Positions 1-8,515 of a DNA stretch of 64,000 nucleotides are shown piece by piece. This DNA comes from Teichococcus aestuarii. GTDB taxonomy: Bacteria; Pseudomonadota; Alphaproteobacteria; Acetobacterales; Acetobacteraceae. The position numbers and the translations under genes are program-made. Position 1 is the first letter of the stretch. Each line of letters opens with the position of its first letter. The stretch is taken from positions 116,571-180,570 of the forward strand of contig NZ_PDOA01000009.1 of the NCBI RefSeq assembly GCF_003116135.1, read 5' to 3'. Under the pieces are notes generated by a model. That model saw only the letters and a list, made by a program, of their open reading frames with translations, did not search any database and was not told the origin of the DNA.

Positions 1-1
1 G

Positions 2-658
2 GTGCTGCCCGAGGGGCCGGCCGCCGCCCCCGGCCTCGCCGCCGACGTGCTGCGCGAGAGGCTGCGCGCGGCGCCGCCGGAGAGCGTCACGCTGGTGGGG
101 CTGGGGCCGGCCACCAACCTGGCGCTGGCCCTGGCCACCGAGCCGGTGCTGGCCGGGCGGGTGGCGGAGATCGTGCTGATGACCGGCGCGGTGGGCGAGG
201 GGAACTGGACCCCCGCCGCCGAGTTCAACGCCGCCATGGACCCCGAGGCGCTGGCCGTGCTGCTCGGCTGCGGCCGGCCCGTCACGCTGGCCACGCTGGA
301 CCTCACCGCGCAGGCGCTGGTGACGCCGGCGCGCGTCGCCGCCCTGCGCGCCTGCGGCGGCGGCCGCTGCCTGCGGGCGGCGGCCGACATCCTCGCCGCC
401 CTGCCGCCCTCCCGCCGGTTCGACGGGCGCGGCGCGCCGCTGCACGACCCCTGCGCCGTGGCCTGGCTGGTGGCGCCGGCGCTGTTCACGCACCGGTCCG
501 TCTCCGCCGCCGTGGTGCTGGAAGGGCCGGACCGTGGCCGCACCCGCATCGACCGCTGGCAGCGCGGCCCGGCCCCGGCCAATGCCCGGCTGCTGGAGCG
601 GCTGGACGCCGACGCCTTCTTCGCCCTGCTCGGGGAGCGCCTAGCCACCCTGGGCTGA
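2..658 (+). CDS. Nucleoside hydrolase, C-terminal part (5' end outside window)
   Basis: This is the C-terminal ~218 residues of an inosine/uridine-preferring nucleoside hydrolase, which splits ribonucleosides into free base and ribose for purine/pyrimidine salvage. The family signatures visible are VGLGPATNLALAL, the IVLMTGAVGEGN segment and the EFNAAMDPEA motif, which supplies substrate- and calcium-binding residues. The N-terminal DxDPGxDD calcium site lies upstream of the window, so catalytic completeness cannot be judged. The protein ends 21 bp before the convergent kinase gene. Substrate preference cannot be told from this fragment. Confidence 0.85.
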   Translation: MLPEGPAAAPGLAADVLRERLRAAPPESVTLVGLGPATNLALALATEPVLAGRVAEIVLMTGAVGEGNWTPAAEFNAAMDPEALAVLLGCGRPVTLATLDLTAQALVTPARVAALRACGGGRCLRAAADILAALPPSRRFDGRGAPLHDPCAVAWLVAPALFTHRSVSAAVVLEGPDRGRTRIDRWQRGPAPANARLLERLDADAFFALLGERLATLG

Positions 659-679
659 ACGCCGCCGCCGGCGGAGGTC

Positions 680-3616
680 TCAGCCCTCCGCGGCGGGCTC
701 GACCATGGGGTGGCCGAATTGCTGGGTCACCCAGCCGCGCAGCGCCGGCACCGTGGCGTCCAGCGTGGCCTGCACCCGGGCCAGCGGCTCGTTGAGGGAA
801 CCGGACTGCGCCACGGTGCGCTGCAGATCCTCCAGCGCCCGCGACAGGCGCCGCGCCCCGATGGTGCGGGCAACGCCCAGCAGGCGGTGCGCGGTGGGGC
901 GGATCTCGCTCACGTCCAGCGTATGCAGCAGCGTCGCAACGCTTTCCTGGCCGCGCCCCAGCTCGGCCACGAACTCCCACAGCACGGCGCTCGCCGCCGG
1001 GCCGAGGTCCGCGGCCAGCGCGGCGCAGGCGGAGGTGTCGACCAGCACGGCCTGCTCCAGCGCCCCGTCCGCCTGCGGCGTGGCGCCGGGGCGGGTGCGC
1101 CGGTCGTCGGCGTATTGCTGCACCAGGCGCAGCAGCGTCTCGCGGTCGATCGGCTTGGCCAGATGGCCATCCATGCCGGCGGCGCGGCAGGCCTCCACCT
1201 GCTCCGGCATGGCCGAGGCGGTGACGGCGATCACCGGCACGCGGCCGCGCGGCGGCGGCAGGGCGCGGATGCGGCGGGTGGCCTCCAGCCCGTCCATCAC
1301 CGGCATCTGCAGGTCCATCAGCACCAGGTCGAACTCGCCCTGCTGCACGGCCGACAGCGCCACCGCGCCATCCTCGACGCAGGTGACGTGGTGCCCGGCA
1401 CTGGTGAGCATGGCGCGGGCCACCAGCCGGTTGGCCGGCACGTCGTCCGCCACCAGCACCTGCAGTGGCATCCGGCTGGCGGTGTCGGACTCGGCCGGCG
1501 CCGGCCCGGCATTGCCGGGCGGAGAGTGGGCGGGCGCGGGCAGGGCGGTGGGCAGCGGCAACTCCACCCAGAAGGTGGCGCCCTGGCCCGGCGGGCTGTC
1601 GCAGCCGATGCGGCCGCCCATCAGCTCCGCCAGCTGCGCCGCGATCGCCAGCCCCAGCCCGGTGCCGACGCCACCTTCCGGCGTCTGCGCGCCGGGGCTG
1701 GCGAGCTGCACGAAATCGCGGAACAGCAGGTGCTGCTGCTCGGGCGGCACGCCGGGGCCGGTATCCTCCACCTCGAGGCGGATGCCGTCCGCGCCGGGGA
1801 GGGACCGCGCCCGCAGCGTCACCCGGCCGCCGGAGGGTGTGAACTTCACCGCGTTGGACAGCAGGTTCAGGATCAGCTGGCGCAGCCGCATGGCGTCCAC
1901 CAGCACGCTGGCGGGCGTGCCCGGCGCCAGCTCCAGCGCGAAGCGCAGCGATTTCCGCTGCACCTCCGGCGTCAGCAGCGCGGCGCTGCGCTCCAGCAGC
2001 GGCATCAGCTCGGTGGGGGTGGGGTGCAGCTCCAGCCGGCCGGCGGCGATCTTGGAGAGGTCGAGCAGCCCGTTCACCAGCTCCAGCAGGTGGCGCGCGG
2101 CCTCGTGCAGGGTGCGCAGCTGGTCGCGCTGGTCGGCGGCCAGGCGCGGGTCGTTCAGCAGCACCTGGGCGAAGCCCAGGATGCCGTTCAGCGGCGTGCG
2201 CAGCTCATGGCTCATCCGCGCCAGGAACTGGCTCTTGGCCTCGCCGGCGGCGGCGGCGGCGTCGCGCGCGGTGGCCAGCTCCTCCATCGCCTGCTTCAGC
2301 TCGGTGATGTCGGTGCGGATGCCCACCGTGCCGCCACCCGGCGTCGCCCGCTCGGTGATCAGCACCCAGCGCCCGTCGGGCAGCAGCCGCTCCATCGGCG
2401 GGTTGTTGCCGCGGTGCCAACGGCGCATCTCGGCCAGGAAGGCCTGCAGGTCGTCGCCCGCCTGCGGGTACTGGCCGCGCAGGAAGCCCTCCCGCATGAT
2501 GTCCTCGAAATGCGCGCCGGGCTCGATGAAGGGCGCACTGACGCGGTAGAAATCCTTGTAGCGCGCATTGCAGGCGATGAGCCGGTCGTTCGCGTCCCAC
2601 ATGACGAAGCCGTCCGTCATGGAGTCCAGCGCATTCTCCAGCGTGGCGCGCCAGCGGATGCGCTCGGCCTCCACCTTCTCGCGCTGCCGCATCGCCATCG
2701 CCAGCGCGCCCCCCAGCGCCGCCACCAGGGCGGCGAAGCCAAGGGAGATCACCATCGCGCGGAAGCGTTCCTTCTCCCACTCGGCCAGGGCGGCGGAGAG
2801 CTTCATGCTCGCCGAGAGCGACAGGGCAGGGTAGAGCAGCGGCCGCACCGCCGAGATGACGCGCTCATTCTCGAAGCGGCTGTTCATCTCGGTGGCCGCG
2901 GTGCCGGTGGCTTCCTGCAGCCGCTGCGCCGCGCCAGGGCTGAGCCGCGTGCCAATGCGCGTCTCATCATGCGGCAGGCTGGCCAGCAGCGTGCCGTCGT
3001 CGCGCTCCAGCGTGATGCGCAGCCCCGCCCCTTCGCCGCCCACGGCCAGCAGCGTGCCGAGCACCGGCACCGGCATCTCCGCCACGGCCAGCAGCAGCCC
3101 ATGGCCCGGCAGCGCGACCCGGCGCGCCATGAAGAGCGACCACTCCCCGGTGGCGGGGTTGCGGAACGGCCCGCCGATCAGCACGGCGCCCGGGCGCGGC
3201 GCGCTTTCGAAGAAGCTCTTGTCCAGCGCCAGCGGCAGCGGGCGGCGGCGCGAGACGGCGAGGCCGGTGGCCAGCGGCACCCCGTCCGGCCGCACCAGCA
3301 GGATGTCGCGGAAGGTGAAGTTCTGGTTGTTCAGCTCGCGCAGGATGCGGTCGAGCAGGGCGCTGTCCAGGCCGCCATTCGTGGCGAGCGGCGTGATGAT
3401 GGCGGGCAGCCCCGCCAGCACCGCATCCACCTGCACGAAGTTGCGGTTCAGCGAGGCCTCGACGGCGCGCGCCACGCGCTGGACGGTGTCGCTGGCCACG
3501 CCGATGGCCGCCTCGCGGGAGCGGCCGATCAGCATGGCCGTGGCGAACCACTGCGCAAGCAGCAGGGCAACCGCGGCCAGCAGAATGGCCAGCCGGATCC
3601 GTCGGAATTGCAGCAT
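680..3616 (-). CDS. Hybrid sensor histidine kinase (PAS, HisKA, HATPase, receiver, Hpt)
   Basis: A 978-aa membrane-bound hybrid kinase. In order: transmembrane helix about 9-28, a ~250-residue periplasmic sensor region of double-Cache type, second helix about 287-308, PAS domain about 320-440, HisKA with phospho-His470 in MSHELRTPLNG, HATPase with N box near 590 (LNLLSNAVKF) and G boxes near 620 and 650, a receiver with acidic pair at 724-725, phosphoacceptor Asp768 (LVLMDLQMP) and Lys821, and a C-terminal Hpt domain with His910. All phosphorelay residues are present. It starts 1 bp after the TRAP-type binding protein gene ends, so translation is probably coupled, and the binding protein may present the ligand to the sensor (inference). 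No separate response regulator gene is adjacent. Confidence 0.9.
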   Translation of the reverse strand: MLQFRRIRLAILLAAVALLLAQWFATAMLIGRSREAAIGVASDTVQRVARAVEASLNRNFVQVDAVLAGLPAIITPLATNGGLDSALLDRILRELNNQNFTFRDILLVRPDGVPLATGLAVSRRRPLPLALDKSFFESAPRPGAVLIGGPFRNPATGEWSLFMARRVALPGHGLLLAVAEMPVPVLGTLLAVGGEGAGLRITLERDDGTLLASLPHDETRIGTRLSPGAAQRLQEATGTAATEMNSRFENERVISAVRPLLYPALSLSASMKLSAALAEWEKERFRAMVISLGFAALVAALGGALAMAMRQREKVEAERIRWRATLENALDSMTDGFVMWDANDRLIACNARYKDFYRVSAPFIEPGAHFEDIMREGFLRGQYPQAGDDLQAFLAEMRRWHRGNNPPMERLLPDGRWVLITERATPGGGTVGIRTDITELKQAMEELATARDAAAAAGEAKSQFLARMSHELRTPLNGILGFAQVLLNDPRLAADQRDQLRTLHEAARHLLELVNGLLDLSKIAAGRLELHPTPTELMPLLERSAALLTPEVQRKSLRFALELAPGTPASVLVDAMRLRQLILNLLSNAVKFTPSGGRVTLRARSLPGADGIRLEVEDTGPGVPPEQQHLLFRDFVQLASPGAQTPEGGVGTGLGLAIAAQLAELMGGRIGCDSPPGQGATFWVELPLPTALPAPAHSPPGNAGPAPAESDTASRMPLQVLVADDVPANRLVARAMLTSAGHHVTCVEDGAVALSAVQQGEFDLVLMDLQMPVMDGLEATRRIRALPPPRGRVPVIAVTASAMPEQVEACRAAGMDGHLAKPIDRETLLRLVQQYADDRRTRPGATPQADGALEQAVLVDTSACAALAADLGPAASAVLWEFVAELGRGQESVATLLHTLDVSEIRPTAHRLLGVARTIGARRLSRALEDLQRTVAQSGSLNEPLARVQATLDATVPALRGWVTQQFGHPMVEPAAEG

Positions 3617-3617
3617 G

Positions 3618-4715
3618 TCAGTCGGGCCGGGTCAGGATGCCCAGCGAGGGCCCCAGATAGGTATTCCAGGCACTGGAGCAGCTTTCGCCGCAGCGGTCGA
3701 TCCAGCGGGGCAGCACCGTCTCGATCAGCAGCTGGCGGCGGCGCTGCTGGTCGGCCGGCGTCACCGGCACCACGGTCATGCGGCCGGGCCGCCCGGTGGT
3801 GCAGCCGGGCCGGCCGGCGCTGCAGTCGAGGCCCTCGCCCGTCTGCTGCGCGGCGGCGTCCCAGATGGAGGTCTCCAGCTCCGCCAGCCCCTGCCGGATG
3901 GTCTCCCGCAGATCGGCCGGCAGCGAGTCCCAGGTTGCCTTGTTGGCGCCGAACATCGAGACGCCCCAGGTCAGCGCCATGCTGTGCACATGGCTCGTCA
4001 CCTCGTGCAGCCCGACGGTGTAGCCGGAGAGGGTGCCGGTGACGGCGCATTCCACGACGCCCGCCCGCAGCGCCGCCACCGTATCGGCGAAGGGGATCAC
4101 CACGGAGGTGGCGCCGAGCGCCTCGAACATCTCGGCCTGCCCCACCGAGGAGGTCCGCACCCGCCGCCCGGAGAGATCGCTGAGGCCGTTGAAGGGCCGC
4201 GTGCACCAGGTGACCTGCGCGGGGTAGGTGTAGATCGAGAGCAGCTCGACCCCGTAGCGCTCCTGCAGGATGTCGCGCAGGTGCGGGCGGTAGAGGCGCA
4301 CCGTCTCGCGCAGCCGGCCGATATCCGGGTTGAGCGCCGGCAGGTCGACCGCGTTGAACTCCGGCTCCTCGCTGGAGACGACGGCGACGAGCGCGGTGCC
4401 GAAGGGAACGACGCCGAGCCGCATCAGCGGCAGCACCTCCTCGGCACGGAAGCCGGCGCGGTCGAACGGTGTGATCTCGGCCGTGACGCGGCCCTTGGTC
4501 AGTTCCGTGACGCGGTGGCGCCAGAACGGCTCCTCGTACCGGGTGTACTGCGACACGCCGGCCAGGCCGCCCACCACCTTCAGGGTGATGGTCTCCTGCG
4601 GTTCGGCCGCCAGCGGGGGCGTGCACAGGGCGGGCGTGCAGAGGGAAAGCGCCAGGCCCAGCGCGGCCATCGCGGGGCGGAACGGACGGCGGCGCGGGGC
4701 GCGGCGCGCGAGCAT
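3618..4715 (-). CDS. TRAP-type (DctP-like) periplasmic solute-binding protein, orphan
   Basis: About 365 aa including a signal peptide (Arg-rich N-terminus, then AALGLALSLCTPALC and a cleavage region near ...LAAEP). The body has DctP-family features: early substrate-recognition strand TLKVVGGL, a conserved central Arg region (LSGRRVRTSSVGQAEMFEALGA) and VVECAVTGTLSGY. The chosen ATG at 4715 follows the signal-peptide logic; the open frame upstream lacks membrane character. No DctQ/DctM permease genes adjoin it; its neighbours are a 90-aa protein 23 bp upstream and a hybrid kinase 1 bp downstream. This favours a role as a periplasmic sensor subunit rather than a transporter part (inference). 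Unusual Cys-rich insertions occur in the C-terminal third (DCSAGRPGC and DRCGESC), possibly forming disulfides. Confidence 0.8.
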   Translation of the reverse strand: MLARRAPRRRPFRPAMAALGLALSLCTPALCTPPLAAEPQETITLKVVGGLAGVSQYTRYEEPFWRHRVTELTKGRVTAEITPFDRAGFRAEEVLPLMRLGVVPFGTALVAVVSSEEPEFNAVDLPALNPDIGRLRETVRLYRPHLRDILQERYGVELLSIYTYPAQVTWCTRPFNGLSDLSGRRVRTSSVGQAEMFEALGATSVVIPFADTVAALRAGVVECAVTGTLSGYTVGLHEVTSHVHSMALTWGVSMFGANKATWDSLPADLRETIRQGLAELETSIWDAAAQQTGEGLDCSAGRPGCTTGRPGRMTVVPVTPADQQRRRQLLIETVLPRWIDRCGESCSSAWNTYLGPSLGILTRPD

Positions 4716-4738
4716 GGCCGGCCCGGCCGAGCGCGGCT

Positions 4739-5011
4739 TCAAGCCAGCCTGGTGCGCAGCCACTCGCCGGCCTCCGCTGAGAGGCCATCCCAGTTGGCGC
4801 TGGTGACCGGCGCGACGAGCAGGGCGCCATCCAGGCCCGCCCGGCGCATCGCACCCTTCAGATGCTCCACCAGGTAGCGCGCCGAAACCGCGCTTTCCAC
4901 CAGGAGCGAGCCAGGAAGGGCGAGGTGCGACTCCGCCAGTTGCCATACGGCGTCCTCCAGCGCGAGGGCGCCATCGGGCGACTGATCGTGGGCAACCAAC
5001 AGCAGGGGCAT
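4739..5011 (-). CDS. Small conserved-looking cytoplasmic protein, unknown function
   Basis: A 90-aa protein of unrecognised family with no signal peptide or membrane segment, rich in Ala/Leu helices (residues 15-60). It is supported as real by a strong ribosome binding site, GGGAGG, 7 nt before the ATG on the minus strand, and by its place 23 bp upstream of the TRAP-type binding protein and kinase, making it the first gene of an apparent three-gene transcription unit. The terminal motif SANWDGLSAEAGEWLRTRL suggests a folded C-terminus. Function is not recognisable; a role in the same signalling unit is inference from position only. Confidence 0.6.
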   Translation of the reverse strand: MPLLLVAHDQSPDGALALEDAVWQLAESHLALPGSLLVESAVSARYLVEHLKGAMRRAGLDGALLVAPVTSANWDGLSAEAGEWLRTRLA

Positions 5012-5098
5012 GTCACGACCTCCCGGAGAGCTTCAACCAATGATACAAGGCTGCACACCGTTGCGCCAGAAGCCATGCTGCGGCAGAGAAGCGTGGCC

Positions 5099-5878
5099 AT
5101 GACCGAACCCGCCCCCCGAACGGCCGCTCCGGCCGGCGCCGGCACCGCCATCGTCAGCCATCGCGGCGGCGCCTTCCTCTGGCCCGAGAACAGCCTCGAA
5201 GCCTTCCGCAACACCCTCTCCCTGGCTGTGGAGCAGGCGGAGTGCGACGTGCACCTCTCGGCCGACGGCGTGCCGGTGGTGATCCATGACGCGACGCTGA
5301 ACCGCACCACGGAGGGCGACGGCCCCGTGGCGGCGCGCCCGGCGGCGGATCTGGCCGCGACGCGGCTGCGCGGGGCCGGGGCGGGGGGTGCCCGCGTGCC
5401 GTTGCTGGCCGATGTGGCGGCGCTGTTCCGGGAACGTCCGATGCAACTCCAGGTGGAGCTGAAGACGGCTCCCGGCGTGGCGCCGGACCCGGCCCTGCTG
5501 CCCCGCACCCTCGCTGTTCTGGATGCCGCCGGCATCCGCCCGCAGAGCCGCATCATCGCCTTCGAGGCGACGCTGGCGGCGGCGGCGATGCAGGCTGGCG
5601 GGCTTGCGGGAGTCATCTGGCTGTTCGAGCCGGCCCTGCTGCGGCAGATCGGCGCCGAGGGCGTGACCGGCGTCGCCCGCGCCTACGGGTTCGACATGGT
5701 GGAGACGCATGTCGCCGCCCTCGATGACGGGCTGATGCGCAGGCTGCGCGCGGCCGGGCTGAAGGTGGGGGTGTGGGGCGCCAACCATGCCGCCAGCATC
5801 GAGCGCGCCCTGGCCCTGGGCGTGGATGCGATGGCCACGGATGATCCGGTGCTGGCCCTGCGCCTGCGCGGCTGCTGA
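5099..5878 (+). CDS. Glycerophosphodiester phosphodiesterase family protein
   Basis: About 259 aa, GDPD fold, hydrolysing glycerophosphodiesters to sn-glycerol 3-phosphate and an alcohol. Visible catalytic elements are the N-terminal SHRGG (first catalytic His), PENSLEAF (metal-binding Glu), the ECDVHLSADGVPVVIHD block with second His and metal ligands, LQVELK, and the late VGVWGAN and VDAMATDDP segments. There is no signal peptide, so it is probably cytoplasmic. An upstream in-frame ATG at 5075 is possible; 5099 was preferred as nearest the domain. It is divergent from the 90-aa gene across an ~90-bp gap. Confidence 0.88.
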   Translation: MTEPAPRTAAPAGAGTAIVSHRGGAFLWPENSLEAFRNTLSLAVEQAECDVHLSADGVPVVIHDATLNRTTEGDGPVAARPAADLAATRLRGAGAGGARVPLLADVAALFRERPMQLQVELKTAPGVAPDPALLPRTLAVLDAAGIRPQSRIIAFEATLAAAAMQAGGLAGVIWLFEPALLRQIGAEGVTGVARAYGFDMVETHVAALDDGLMRRLRAAGLKVGVWGANHAASIERALALGVDAMATDDPVLALRLRGC

Positions 5879-5968
5879 CAGGCTGCCGGCGACAAGGCTG
5901 CCGGCAAGGCCGCGGATCCTGCCGGGAGGCAGGATCAAGAAAGCGCCACAAGCCGTTGATTACAAAAT

Positions 5969-6811
5969 TTAAGGCGCAGCCAGGATGCCGGTGCAGGCGG
6001 CCGGCAGCGCGGGTGGCGGCGCCGGCTTGCCGGGGCGCGGCGCGGGCTGGCGGGCCTCGGGCGTGAACCACCAGGCCAGGCTGGAATCGCATCCGTCGCC
6101 GGGCGGCACCGGCGCCTGGGGCTGGCAGCCCGGCTGGCCGTCCGGGCAGCGCAGCCGGATGTGGAAGTGTGAATCATGACCCCGCCAGGGCCGCACGCGG
6201 CGCAGCCAGGCGGCGCCCGGCATGGCCTCGCACAGCGCCTGCTTGATCGCCGGGTTGACGAAGATGCGGTCCACCGCCGGGTGCTCCGCGGCGAGGCGGA
6301 TCAGCAGCGCATGGGCCGGCGTGAAGCGCGCGGGGTCCACGCGCATCCCATCCTCCCGCACCACCGAGGGCACCTCGATCCGCTCGCGGGCGGCGGGGGG
6401 CAGGGCGGGCTTGGGCCGCAGTTCGAGCCAGATATCGGCGTCGAGCCCGATCTGGTGGCTGGCATGGCCCCAGGGCATGGGGCCGCCGCGCGGCTGGCCG
6501 AGATCGCCGACCCAGAAGGGCGGCAGCCCGGCGGCCTGGGCGCGTGCCCCCAGCCCGCGGAGATAGGCGATGAGGTCGGGGTGGCCCCAGAAGCGGTTGC
6601 GGGAGAGCCGCACCACCTGCCAGCCCGGCCCATCGGCCGGCAGCGCCACGGCGCCGGCGATGCAGCCCAGCCCGTAGCCGCCGGCGATGCGTGGCGGCCC
6701 GGCGGCGGGGCGGGAGGCTTCCGCCCAGTCCCGCGCCGCCTGTGCCACCGCGCCGCCGGGGAGGGCGGCCAGCAGAAGGCACGCCAGCAGCGCCGGCCGC
6801 ACGCGCCGCAT
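5969..6811 (-). CDS. mepA: Penicillin-insensitive murein endopeptidase MepA
   Basis: A 280-aa periplasmic LAS-family metallopeptidase that cuts D-Ala-meso-DAP cross-links in peptidoglycan. It has a signal peptide (residues 1-23, ...PGGAVAQA), then the zinc motif HASHQIGLDADIW and the late HDSHFHIRLRCP, which carry the His and Asp ligands. Six or more Cys residues (GLGCIAG, KQALCEA, RLRCPDGQPGC, DGCDSS) match the disulfide-rich family. The C-terminal tail is Pro/Ala rich. It lies 14 bp downstream of the 94-aa gene that follows the HlyD gene, so it may be co-transcribed with the type I secretion genes, although MepA is normally a housekeeping cell-wall enzyme. Confidence 0.93.
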   Translation of the reverse strand: MRRVRPALLACLLLAALPGGAVAQAARDWAEASRPAAGPPRIAGGYGLGCIAGAVALPADGPGWQVVRLSRNRFWGHPDLIAYLRGLGARAQAAGLPPFWVGDLGQPRGGPMPWGHASHQIGLDADIWLELRPKPALPPAARERIEVPSVVREDGMRVDPARFTPAHALLIRLAAEHPAVDRIFVNPAIKQALCEAMPGAAWLRRVRPWRGHDSHFHIRLRCPDGQPGCQPQAPVPPGDGCDSSLAWWFTPEARQPAPRPGKPAPPPALPAACTGILAAP

Positions 6812-6825
6812 GGCCGCGCCGGCGC

Positions 6826-7110
6826 TCAGCCGGAGAAGCGGAAGGAGCCCGGCACCGCCTGCGGCTCCGGCGCGGCGGGCTCGGCGGGCGCCGCCTGCTG
6901 CTGCGCCTGCTTCACCTTGGCGTCGATCTGCTTCAGCAGCGCCACCACGCTGTTGGCGAAGGCCGGCAGCTGCACCACCGGGATCATCAGCTGCCCGCAG
7001 GGCACCGGCTTCCCGTCGGAGCCCGTCTGCGCCAGGGTGATGCGGGTCACGCCGTAGTTGACGCTGGCCTCGAGGACGCCATCGGCGAACAGGACGGGCT
7101 TGTCGGTCAT
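6826..7110 (-). CDS. Small unknown protein downstream of type I secretion genes
   Basis: A 94-aa protein with no signal peptide. The first 65 residues look folded (FADGVLEASVNYGVTRITL, then QLMIPVVQLPAFANSVVALLKQID) and the last 30 are Ala/Pro/Gln-rich and probably disordered. An AGGAG ribosome binding site lies about 10 nt before the ATG. It sits 28 bp after the HlyD-like adaptor gene on the same strand, suggesting an accessory or regulatory role in that unit (inference). I do not recognise a named family. Confidence 0.6.
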   Translation of the reverse strand: MTDKPVLFADGVLEASVNYGVTRITLAQTGSDGKPVPCGQLMIPVVQLPAFANSVVALLKQIDAKVKQAQQQAAPAEPAAPEPQAVPGSFRFSG

Positions 7111-7138
7111 CGGGTGGAATACTCCTGCGAGTCTGGGC

Positions 7139-8515
7139 TTACTGTTCGCGGAAGGCGCGGTGGAAGCTGTCGAGCACCGGCTGCATCATGTAGCGGAAGA
7201 AGCTGCGGCTCCCGGTCTGGATCTGCGCCTCGACCGGCATGCCGGGTCGCAGCGCCACATTCTCCAGCCGGGCCAGCTGATCCGGCTCGATGGCGATCTG
7301 CACCCGGTAATGGCTCATGCGGGTGCGTTCGTCCAGGGTGACATCCTCGGCGACATAGGTCACCTCGCCATGCAGGTAGGGCACCAGGCGCTGCTTGAAG
7401 GCCGGCAGCCGCACCTCGGAATGCAGCCCGGGATAGACCACGTCGATGTCGGTGGGGGAGAGGCGCACCTCGGCCACCAGCCGGTCCTCGGCGGGGACGA
7501 TCTCCATCACCGGCTCGCCGGCGCGCACCACGGCGCCGAGGTTGAAGAAGCGGCTGCCGACGATGGTGCCGTCCTCCGGCGCGACGATCTCGCGCCGCTG
7601 CGCCACGTCGCGGGCGGCGCGCAGCTTCTCCTCCGTCTCGTTCAGGCGGTTGCGCGTCTCGCGCGCCTCGGCGGAGATCTCGGCCATGATCTGGTCGCGG
7701 GTCTGGCGGATCTGGTTGCGCGCCTCATCAACCGAGGCGTTGGCGCGCTCCACCTGGCCCATCAGGTCGACCATGTTGCCTTCCAGGGAAGCGACGTTGC
7801 GCTGCAGCGCCAGCAGGCGCGGCATCCGCTCCAGCCCCTGGCGCACCAGGGTCTGCACGTCCTGCTCCTCGCGCCGGATCAGCGCGAGCTGGCGCCGCTG
7901 GCTGGCGATCTGCCCCTGGGCGGAGGTGGCGGTCGCCTCGTGCTGGGAGATCCGTGCCTCCAGCACCTGGAGCTGGCTGTTCAGATGCGCCCGGCGGGCG
8001 GAGAACAGGGTGCGCTGCCCGGTCATCGCCTCCAGCACGCGCGGGTCGGAGCTGCCGGACAGGTCCGGGGGGAAGGTGATGTCGGGCGCGCCGGCGGCCT
8101 CGGCGCGGAGCCGCGCATCCTGCGCCAGCAGGGCCCAGCGCTGGGCGCGCAGCGCCTCCAGCCCGCTGCCGGACTGGACCTCGTCCAGCCGCATCAGCAC
8201 CTGGCCGGCCTTCACCTTGTCGCCGTCCCGCGCCAGGATCTCGCGCACGATGCCGCCCTCGAGGTGCTGCACGGTGCGGCGGTTGCCCTCGCTGCGGATC
8301 TCGCCGGGGGCGATCGCCGCCTCGGCCAGCGGCGCCGTCACCGACCAAGCGGTGAAGCCGCCGACGAACAGCACGGTGGCCGCCAGCCCGAACAGCATCG
8401 TGCCGCGGGTGCGCGGGCGCGGCGCGTCCAGGGTCAGGTCGGGGGCGACGGGGGGAAGGGTGCTGGGGCCGGCCTTCTGCAGCTCGCCGCCCGGGGGAAG
8501 GGTGGTGACGCTCAT
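7139..8515 (-). CDS. HlyD-family type I secretion periplasmic adaptor
   Basis: A 458-aa membrane fusion protein linking the inner-membrane ABC exporter to an outer-membrane TolC-like channel. After a ~40-residue cytoplasmic tail there is one membrane helix (about 41-63), then the lipoyl-half motif APGEIRSEGNRRTVQHLEGG, a long coiled-coil region (about 130-310), the second lipoyl half EDGTIVGSRFFNLGAVV, and beta-barrel domains ending near QTGSRSFFRYM. This order matches the PrtE/LapC/HlyD family. The ATG at 8515 overlaps the stop of the ABC gene by 4 bp, so the two are co-translated. No outer-membrane TolC gene is nearby. Confidence 0.93.
   Translation of the reverse strand: MSVTTLPPGGELQKAGPSTLPPVAPDLTLDAPRPRTRGTMLFGLAATVLFVGGFTAWSVTAPLAEAAIAPGEIRSEGNRRTVQHLEGGIVREILARDGDKVKAGQVLMRLDEVQSGSGLEALRAQRWALLAQDARLRAEAAGAPDITFPPDLSGSSDPRVLEAMTGQRTLFSARRAHLNSQLQVLEARISQHEATATSAQGQIASQRRQLALIRREEQDVQTLVRQGLERMPRLLALQRNVASLEGNMVDLMGQVERANASVDEARNQIRQTRDQIMAEISAEARETRNRLNETEEKLRAARDVAQRREIVAPEDGTIVGSRFFNLGAVVRAGEPVMEIVPAEDRLVAEVRLSPTDIDVVYPGLHSEVRLPAFKQRLVPYLHGEVTYVAEDVTLDERTRMSHYRVQIAIEPDQLARLENVALRPGMPVEAQIQTGSRSFFRYMMQPVLDSFHRAFREQ

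Noticed and set aside
710..4042. Long plus-strand frame of more than 1,100 codons opposite the hybrid kinase
   Set aside because: Low-complexity Arg/Gly/His/Ala translation typical of antisense frames in high-GC DNA; the minus strand has clear kinase and binding-protein domains.
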